In this document: piece by piece, positions 57,422 to 64,000 of the stretch
How positions within the stretch are numbered: the first letter of the stretch is position 1
How the letters are laid out: the number at the start of each line of letters is the position of its first letter
Assembly (NCBI RefSeq): GCF_019021925.1
Contig: NZ_CP058990.1
Coordinates: forward strand, 372,001-436,000
Length of the DNA stretch: 64,000 nt
Source: Cellulophaga sp. HaHaR_3_176
GTDB lineage: Bacteria > Bacteroidota > Bacteroidia > Flavobacteriales > Flavobacteriaceae
Direction of reading: 5' to 3'
Made by a program: the position numbers and the translations under genes
The notes under the pieces: generated by a model
Seen by the model: the letters and a program-made list of their open reading frames with translations, nothing else
The model's database searches: none
What the model was told of the DNA's origin: nothing

Positions 57422-59362
57422 ATGTTAAGAAAAATATTTTTTGCAATTATCCTAATCTTTATCGTAGTTCAAAACTCTATAGGTCAGGATAATAAAACTC
57501 TTGATAAAGCTAATGCTAAATATGAAGAGTACTCGTTCAGACCAGCCATAGATATCTATAAAAAAGTTATAGATAAAGGCTTTGTTTCTGCAGATATATT
57601 AAAAAAGTTAGGGAATTCATACTATTTTAATGCAGATTATAAAAGTGCTTCAGAGATTTACGATAGATTAGTAAACGAGTTTGAAGCGGATGTTACTTCT
57701 GATTACTATTTTAGATATTCACAAACGTTAAGAAGCCTTGGTGAATATGATAAAGCAGATGAGTTGATGACAAAATTTTCAGAAATGACTTCTGGAGATT
57801 CTAGAGTTAGTTCTTTTAAATCAGAAAGAAATTATAAAAAAGAAATTAAAGAAAATTCTGGTAGATACGATATAGCTCCATTTAAATACAATACAAAGTA
57901 TTCTGAATTTGCACCAACGTTTTATAAAGAAGGATTAATATTTTCTTCAGATAAAGATACTGGTAATTTAGCTAAATACAGACATACTTGGAATTCTAAA
58001 GACTTTTTAGATTTGTATAAAGTAAATGCAGATAGTCTTTCTATGGATTATGTAGTTAAACTAGATGATGAAATAAATACTAGAATACATGAGTCTACTA
58101 CAGCAATAACTAAAGATGGTCAAACTTTATATTTTACGAGAAATAACTTTAAAGAAGGTAAATCGTATAAAGACGAATCAGGGATTATTAGATTAAAGAT
58201 TTTTAGAGCACAACTTGTAGATGGTGAATTTACTCAAATAGAAGAATTACCTTTTAATAGCGATGGTTATTCGGTTGCTCACCCAACATTGAGTGCAGAT
58301 GAAAAAACCTTATATTTTGCATCTGATATGCCTGGTAGTTTAGGAGAGTCAGATATTTTTAAAGTACAAATAAATGATGATGGAACATTTACAAATCCAG
58401 AAAATTTAGGAAGTACTATTAATACCGAAGCAAGAGAAACATTCCCATATGTTACAAGTAAAGAAATTTTATACTTTTCTTCTGATGGGCACCCTGGTTT
58501 AGGAGGATTAGATGTTTTTGCTACTAAAATTGAAAATAATTCTTATTCAGGACTTGTAAAAAATGTAGGCGAACCTATTAATAGTAAATTAGATGATTTT
58601 ACATTTATTATTGATGAAAGTATAAAACAAGGTTATTTTGCTTCTAATCGAGAAACTGGAATGGGTAATGATGATATTTATAGTTTTGTAGAGATCAAAC
58701 CTTTAGTATTAGATTGTCAACAAAAAATTTCAGGAACAGTTAGAGATAAAATGTCTAACCAGGTATTAGTTGGTGCCACTGTTAAGATTATTGACGAAAA
58801 TAATAAAGAAATATTAGATGTTTTAACAGATTCTAATGGTTTTTATGAGGTTTTAATAGATTGTGATAAAGGAAATTTTGTTAGAGCTTTAATGGACGGT
58901 TACGTGCCTTCTGAAGAGTATTTAAATAAATCAGAGGGAGACCCTCAAGTGATAGATTTTTATTTAGAGAGAGATTTAGTTACAGGAGGGTTCGGAGACG
59001 ATTTAGCAAAACTATTACAACTTAGTACTATTTACTTTGATTTAAATAAGTATGATATTAGACCTGATGCAGAAATTGAGATTCAAAAAGTTATTGCTGC
59101 TATGGAAAAATACCCAAGTTTAAAAATTAAAGTAAATTCTCATACGGATAGTAGAGGTAAAGATTCTTATAATCTTTGGCTATCTCAAAAAAGAGCAGAA
59201 TCCACTGTGGGTTACATGATTTCTAAAGGTCTTTCTGAAGAAAGATTAAGTGGTGAAGGTTTTGGAGAAACCAAACTAGTTAATAGTTGTGGTAATAACT
59301 CTAAATGTACATCTAAAGAGCATGATTTAAATCGTAGATCTGAATTTATAATATTAGAGTAA
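57422..59362 (+). CDS. OmpA-family protein with TPR, PD40 and CarboxypepD_reg-like domains
   Basis: 646 residues with a signal peptide (ILIFIVVQNSIGQ). In order: TPR-like helices (about 25-130), WD40-like PD40 beta-propeller repeats (about 160-410; EGLIFSSDKDT, KTLYFASDMPGSLG, LYFSSDGHPGLGGLD), a regulatory-like beta domain (about 420-515; ISGTVRDKMSNQVLVGATVKI), and an OmpA peptidoglycan-binding domain (about 530-646; IYFDLNKYDIRPDA, VNSHTDSRG, LSQKRAESTVGYMISKG, NRRSEF). It probably ties the PorP/SprF-adhesin complex to the cell wall. 10 bp after the PorP/SprF gene. Confidence 0.93.
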   Translation: MLRKIFFAIILIFIVVQNSIGQDNKTLDKANAKYEEYSFRPAIDIYKKVIDKGFVSADILKKLGNSYYFNADYKSASEIYDRLVNEFEADVTSDYYFRYSQTLRSLGEYDKADELMTKFSEMTSGDSRVSSFKSERNYKKEIKENSGRYDIAPFKYNTKYSEFAPTFYKEGLIFSSDKDTGNLAKYRHTWNSKDFLDLYKVNADSLSMDYVVKLDDEINTRIHESTTAITKDGQTLYFTRNNFKEGKSYKDESGIIRLKIFRAQLVDGEFTQIEELPFNSDGYSVAHPTLSADEKTLYFASDMPGSLGESDIFKVQINDDGTFTNPENLGSTINTEARETFPYVTSKEILYFSSDGHPGLGGLDVFATKIENNSYSGLVKNVGEPINSKLDDFTFIIDESIKQGYFASNRETGMGNDDIYSFVEIKPLVLDCQQKISGTVRDKMSNQVLVGATVKIIDENNKEILDVLTDSNGFYEVLIDCDKGNFVRALMDGYVPSEEYLNKSEGDPQVIDFYLERDLVTGGFGDDLAKLLQLSTIYFDLNKYDIRPDAEIEIQKVIAAMEKYPSLKIKVNSHTDSRGKDSYNLWLSQKRAESTVGYMISKGLSEERLSGEGFGETKLVNSCGNNSKCTSKEHDLNRRSEFIILE

Positions 59363-59387
59363 AGTATATAAATAATATTTATTTTAT

Positions 59388-59416
59388 AAACCTGCAAGAC
59401 TTTGTCTTGCAGGTTT
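59388..59416 (+). terminator. Terminator after the OmpA gene
   Basis: A 13-bp perfect stem (AAACCTGCAAGAC with GTCTTGCAGGTTT) and 3-nt loop. The following tract is ATCTATTTT, so strength is moderate. It separates the three-gene cassette from the next giant gene. Confidence 0.8.
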
Positions 59417-59565
59417 ATCTATTTTAAAAAGGCTTTGTTATCTGTAGCTGATCGATAAAGCGCTTATTTTTTTAAGAAACTAAAACTTAACACTAATTCT
59501 GCCTTACTACACTATAAAATTTACTGTGTACACAACAAATATTAGCTGAAAGCTTGCATTATCAA

Positions 59566-59573
59566 TAATTTTG
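59566..59573 (+). promoter_or_regulatory. Possible -7 element of the second giant surface-protein gene
   Basis: TAATTTTG matches TAnnTTTG, about 50 bp before the ATG at 59624. No good -33 element. Confidence 0.4.
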
Positions 59574-59623
59574 TATGTAATCATTTTGTTTATTATTAAG
59601 CAAAATACTCGATTCCATATTGC

Positions 59624-62600
59624 ATGAATTTTTTTAGTAGACTTATATTTATCTTAATTACCTTTTTTTCAATTAATTTATTAGTTGGACAGGAGACATA
59701 TAGAGATAATTTTTCGTCCATTAGTTATTCCAATAATAATGGGTCGCAAAATTTCAGTTCTAATTGGATTGAACGTAATGATAATAATAGTCCAAATGGA
59801 GAAAAGATTTCAATTAATTCTAATCAATTAACTTTTAATAATTTAGATGGAGCAAATATTTATCGATTTGTTCCTTTAGCAGGGGCAAGTGGAGTTACTT
59901 TGACTTTAGATTATAATGCTACAGCTAGAGGAGGGGAGTCACTTGCAGTCAGCATTTATAATACGACCACACAAACCTTTAATCAAGTTTTCAATATAAA
60001 TACGAATACTACAGGAAGCCTTTCTTATAATTTAACAGCAGCAGAAGTAGCATCTAATCCAGCTATATATATTTCAACTTCAAGTGGCAACTGGGGTAAT
60101 GGAGATCAAATTAGAATAGATAATGTTTTGTTTACAGCTTATAATGGTCCTACAATCTCTATTAACGATGTAACAGTTGATGAAGATGATGGTAGTGCAA
60201 CTTTTACAGCTACTTCTAATGGGGCTTCGTTAGGTAGTTCTTTTACTGTGAATTATCAAACAGTAAATGGTTCTGCAACAGCAGGAGGAGATTACACGTC
60301 TATTTCAGGAACTATGACTTTTAATGGAAATGTAGGAGATACAGAAACGTTTACAGTACCTATTCTTGATGATACTAATTTGGAGAATACGGAAACCTTT
60401 ATCATTCAAATGACCTCCGCTTCAAGTCTAAGTGTAAATATATCAGATACAGGAACAGGCTCTATATTAGATAATGAATCTATAACCATGAATGATGGCA
60501 GCACTACAACTGAATGTGATAAGATTTTTTTAGATCCAGGAGGTCTTGGTAATTACGGCAATAATTTAGATGTAACCCATACAATATGTCCTGAAGCTGG
60601 ATTTGATTATGTTTCGGTAGATTTTACGAGTTTTGATTTAGATGCAGGAGGTGATTTTCTTTATGTTTACGATGGTAACTCTACTGGCGCAACACTTATT
60701 GGTCAATATGATAATGATAATTTACCAAGTACTCTTTCAGCTTCACCAGGTACTTCGGGTTGTTTAACTTTTAGATTTACTTCGAATAATAACGCAAACG
60801 GAACAGGTTTTCAAGCAGATATAAAATGTAATATTGAAGGACCTAGATTGGTTATCGATGATGTGTCAATTGACGAGGATGGAGGTAATATTTTATTTAC
60901 AGTAACATCTACAAGAGCAGCCCATGGGCGTAATGTTTTTCTATTTGGATTTATTAATACTCCATTTACTGTAGATTATACAACAGTAAATAATACAGCA
61001 CTTTCAGGTAGCGATTATACAGCTACTTCAGGTACATTAACTTTTACAGGGGCAATAGGGTATCAACGTACTATTTCTGTTCCTATAACAGATGATGGTA
61101 TACCTGAGTTTGATGAAGACTTTTTTATTGAATTTACAGGCTCAAACGCACCAGATGTTGCAGTAAATATTGACGATACAGGTAAAGGAACGATCAACTC
61201 TCAGATATTAGCAAATGTACCATTAACACTTTTTAGACAGTTTGATGGTGATTATGATTATGCAACTACAGGTGGTAGTTTACGTACTCAAAGTAATGAC
61301 TCTAACTCATGTGCTATACAAACAAGCTCTTCAAATCAATTAGTTTCAAATATACCCGATACAGGAACTATAAAAGCAGCTTATCTATATTGGGCACACT
61401 CTAGTTATGTTCGTGATGAACAAGTAACTTTTGAAGGTCAGACTATTAATGCTGGTTTTGTATATCAAACTACCTTTGCCGCTAGTCAGAGTATAAATTT
61501 AAGTTTTTATGGTTATGTAAGTGACGTTACTAGTTTAGTAAGTGCTATACCGGATATTAATAATAATAATTTTGATTTTTCAGGCTTAACAATAGATACC
61601 TCTAATAATTATTGTAGTACAGCAACTGTATTGGGTGGCTGGTCATTAATGGTATATTATGAAGATCCCTCATTACCTGCCGTAAGTATCAACTTATACC
61701 AAGGGTTTGATGGATTACAAAATAATTCACCAGGAACACAATTTACATTAGATTCTTTTTTTGCTATTGATGGATTAGGGGCTAAAGCAACTTTTTTATC
61801 CTGGGAAGGTGATGATACTTTAGGTTCTAGCGGTGCAAACCCTGAAGCATTAACTATTACAAATGAATCTAACCAAACATTTACTCTAGCAGATGACGGT
61901 GGTCAAACGGGTAATAATGCATATAACGGAACTATTTTCGATGATACCACTGCACCAATATACAATCAATTAGATACATATGGGGTAGATTTAGATACAT
62001 ACGATATATCAAACTATATTTCACCAGGTGATTCTCAAGTTACTGCAACAGTAAATGTTGGACAAGATTATGTTATTAATATGGCAGTTGTAATGAAAGT
62101 ACCTTCTAACTTAATAACAGGTACTGTATTTGAAGATATCAATTACCCAGGAGGTGAGGGTAGGAATCAAATAATTTCAGGTGGAACAGTTTTATCTGGA
62201 GTAACAGTTGAGTTATTTGAAGATAAGGGTCAAGGACAATTTATAGAAAGGAAGATTACAGATAATAATGGGCAATATTCTTTTGCAGGTATGGAAGATG
62301 GAGATTACCTTATTAAAGTGGTAAATCCTACAGTGCGTTCTAATAGAGATAATGGACTTAATTGTACCGAGTGTATTGCTGTTCAAACTCATAGGACATT
62401 TGGGGATGCAAATACAGTAACTGAAATAAATAATGAAATTGGAGGGGCGTACCCTAGTGCATTGCAAGATGCAGCTTTAGGTATTGCTAGAGATGCTCAA
62501 ACAATTTCTTTAGTAACGGTAGCTAGTAATGGTGTAACAAATATAAATTTCGGATTTAATTTTAATACCATAGTTAATAGCAATGAAAATGGCCGTGGCT

Positions 62601-64000
62601 CTTTAAATCAATTTATAATAAATTCTAATAATTTAGGAGAAACAGGTTTAGATATCGAATCAAATAGCATTTTTGATCCATTGGCAGGAGAAGATACTTC
62701 TATATTTATGATTCCACCAACAGGAGATGCATTCGGTAGAGTAGCTGATGCGAATTATACAGGAGGTATTTTTGATCTTTTAATTTCAGACGGTAATCCT
62801 CTTTCAGTTATTACAGGAACAAATACAATAATTGATGGTAGAACTCAAACAGCGTATTCAGGAGACTCTAATTCAGGAAGTGTAGGCTCTGGAGGATCAG
62901 CAGTAGGTACTTCGGCGGTGGCTTTACCTAATTTTGACAAGCCAGAAATTCAAGTTCACAGCAATAATGGAGATGTATTTCAGACAACAGGTAATGGTGT
63001 AACAATTCGCAACCTTTCTGTTTATGCAAATAACAATTCAGCAATAAAAATCATTGGAGGAACAGGTACTGTTTCTAACTCTTTAATAGGTGTGAATGCA
63101 TCAGGAATAAATGCGGGTAATTTAAGTTATGGAGTAGAAGTTACTGGAGGTATTGCATCTATAAATGAAAACTATATAGCGACAAATATTGATGCAGGAA
63201 TTTTAGTTAATGGAGGCACATCAACAACCATTGAAAATAATCATATTACCAATAATGGAAACAGCCCTTGTGATGATAATATTACATTAACAAACGGTAC
63301 AGGTATTATAATTAATCACAATTTAATTGATAGTGCAGCTTCACTCGCGATTGATGACGATGGAGTATCGGGTAATGTTGTTGTTTCAGAAAATACAATT
63401 ATCAATTCAGGTCAAAATGGAGGTGCTTGTTCTGGTAATATTGAAAATATGGGTGTTAGGTTATTAGGTAGTAATTCATCTATTATTAATAATGTTATAG
63501 CAAGTAATAGAGGTTCAGGTATTGTTTTAACAGGCGGTAATACAACAGGTAATTTAATATCTAAAAACTCTATTTATGCAAATGGTACAGCATCAAACGC
63601 ATTGGGTATTGATTTGGATAGCTCTAGTATTATAGGTGATGGTGTAACTTTAAATGAATCGAACGATTCAGATAACGGGCCAAATGGTTTATTAAACTTT
63701 CCAATACTATCTGGGTCTTATGTATCTGGTTCTAATTTAGTAGTTAATGGCTGGGTAAGACCAGGTAGTGTTATTGAAATATTTTTAACAGATGTAGATC
63801 GTGGTACGGCTAATATGGGAGATAATCAACTAGGGTTGTCAACCGATTACGGAGAGGGTCAAACATATTTAGCAACATTTATAGAAGGTTCTGCAGAGGA
63901 TTTATCATCTAAAATTTCTTCATATTTAGATGTTGATGGAAATATAGATAATACAAATAAATTTCAATTTAAAATTCCTTTACCTTCTGGTGTAGTAGTA
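59624..64000 (+). CDS. Second giant surface protein (Calx-beta, CUB, SdrD-B-like, beta-helix), C-terminus beyond window
   Basis: The frame from ATG at 59624 stays open to the window end (1459 codons). Signal peptide (FILITFFSINLLVGQ). Then: an N-terminal beta domain (about 25-170), Calx-beta 1 (about 176-286; ISINDVTVDEDDGSATF, DYTSISGTMTF), a CUB domain (about 293-404; TECDKIFLDPGG, FLYVYDGNSTGATLIG), Calx-beta 2 (about 406-526), a ~300-residue region with IKAAYLYWAHSS, an SdrD-B-like Cna domain (about 830-903), and a right-handed beta-helix region (about 980-1340). Secreted adhesin or matrix protein. A T9SS sorting domain is expected downstream but is not visible. Calx-beta domains bind calcium. 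Confidence 0.85.
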   Translation, partial: MNFFSRLIFILITFFSINLLVGQETYRDNFSSISYSNNNGSQNFSSNWIERNDNNSPNGEKISINSNQLTFNNLDGANIYRFVPLAGASGVTLTLDYNATARGGESLAVSIYNTTTQTFNQVFNINTNTTGSLSYNLTAAEVASNPAIYISTSSGNWGNGDQIRIDNVLFTAYNGPTISINDVTVDEDDGSATFTATSNGASLGSSFTVNYQTVNGSATAGGDYTSISGTMTFNGNVGDTETFTVPILDDTNLENTETFIIQMTSASSLSVNISDTGTGSILDNESITMNDGSTTTECDKIFLDPGGLGNYGNNLDVTHTICPEAGFDYVSVDFTSFDLDAGGDFLYVYDGNSTGATLIGQYDNDNLPSTLSASPGTSGCLTFRFTSNNNANGTGFQADIKCNIEGPRLVIDDVSIDEDGGNILFTVTSTRAAHGRNVFLFGFINTPFTVDYTTVNNTALSGSDYTATSGTLTFTGAIGYQRTISVPITDDGIPEFDEDFFIEFTGSNAPDVAVNIDDTGKGTINSQILANVPLTLFRQFDGDYDYATTGGSLRTQSNDSNSCAIQTSSSNQLVSNIPDTGTIKAAYLYWAHSSYVRDEQVTFEGQTINAGFVYQTTFAASQSINLSFYGYVSDVTSLVSAIPDINNNNFDFSGLTIDTSNNYCSTATVLGGWSLMVYYEDPSLPAVSINLYQGFDGLQNNSPGTQFTLDSFFAIDGLGAKATFLSWEGDDTLGSSGANPEALTITNESNQTFTLADDGGQTGNNAYNGTIFDDTTAPIYNQLDTYGVDLDTYDISNYISPGDSQVTATVNVGQDYVINMAVVMKVPSNLITGTVFEDINYPGGEGRNQIISGGTVLSGVTVELFEDKGQGQFIERKITDNNGQYSFAGMEDGDYLIKVVNPTVRSNRDNGLNCTECIAVQTHRTFGDANTVTEINNEIGGAYPSALQDAALGIARDAQTISLVTVASNGVTNINFGFNFNTIVNSNENGRGSLNQFIINSNNLGETGLDIESNSIFDPLAGEDTSIFMIPPTGDAFGRVADANYTGGIFDLLISDGNPLSVITGTNTIIDGRTQTAYSGDSNSGSVGSGGSAVGTSAVALPNFDKPEIQVHSNNGDVFQTTGNGVTIRNLSVYANNNSAIKIIGGTGTVSNSLIGVNASGINAGNLSYGVEVTGGIASINENYIATNIDAGILVNGGTSTTIENNHITNNGNSPCDDNITLTNGTGIIINHNLIDSAASLAIDDDGVSGNVVVSENTIINSGQNGGACSGNIENMGVRLLGSNSSIINNVIASNRGSGIVLTGGNTTGNLISKNSIYANGTASNALGIDLDSSSIIGDGVTLNESNDSDNGPNGLLNFPILSGSYVSGSNLVVNGWVRPGSVIEIFLTDVDRGTANMGDNQLGLSTDYGEGQTYLATFIEGSAEDLSSKISSYLDVDGNIDNTNKFQFKIPLPSGVVV

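Overview
The window is AT-rich chromosomal DNA from a member of the Bacteroidota, almost certainly a marine-type Flavobacteriaceae. Reasons: most genes lack Shine-Dalgarno (SD) sequences; promoters match the Bacteroidota pattern TTTG-N19-TAnnTTTG; there is a type IX secretion system (T9SS) type B sorting domain with a PorP/SprF partner, a bTHX ribosomal protein, a DUF2851 gene, a DUF3467 gene after rpoC, and the flavobacterial order rpsU-xerC-tRNAs-tuf. I see no insertion sequence, prophage, CRISPR array or rRNA. The window is core chromosome, with one accessory-looking surface-protein locus at the right end.

Layout. 1-3630 (-): a cut M14 carboxypeptidase lipoprotein and a PAS histidine kinase / single-domain response regulator pair. 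3738-7862: coaD and ddl on the minus strand, divergent from a PASTA protein and rluD, then yaaA. 7976-15990: a 42-codon bTHX gene, the anaplerotic pair pyc-ppc, a TPR membrane protein and a uracil-DNA-glycosylase-like protein. 15996-19473 (-): an outer-membrane protein, a DM13 lipoprotein, a tiny ORF and an M20 peptidase. 19621-26237 (-): a complete trpEGDCFBA operon behind a consensus promoter and a leader peptide with three consecutive Trp codons followed by a hairpin, i.e. a classical-looking attenuator. 26315-27380 (-): marR-yceI with a palindrome over the promoter. 27604-34798 (+): rhodanese, DUF2851, PspC-like protein, potassium channel, an AGCS symporter with an unusual periplasmic N-terminus, a helix-hairpin-helix protein and an acyl-CoA dehydrogenase.

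34862-50080 (+) is the translation/transcription core: rpsU with a strong SD, xerC, tRNA-Thr, tRNA-Tyr, tRNA-Gly, tRNA-Thr, tuf, tRNA-Trp, secE, nusG, rplKAJL, rpoBC and a DUF3467 gene. The ribosome hibernation gene often found after xerC in related genomes is not here. prfC follows on the minus strand (50167-51756).

52172-64000 (+) is a cell-surface locus: a 1420-residue calcium-binding-type repeat protein with a T9SS type B C-terminus and a near-perfect 690/693-bp tandem repeat, a PorP/SprF partner, an OmpA/PD40 protein, and the first 1459 codons of a second giant surface protein (Calx-beta, CUB, SdrD-B-like and beta-helix regions) that runs off the window.

Most promising items: the trp leader/attenuator, the lone strong SD at rpsU, the fused AGCS symporter, a terminator-like hairpin inside the first codons of the helix-hairpin-helix gene, the homogenised tandem repeats, and a promoter that abuts a start codon (probable leaderless transcript).
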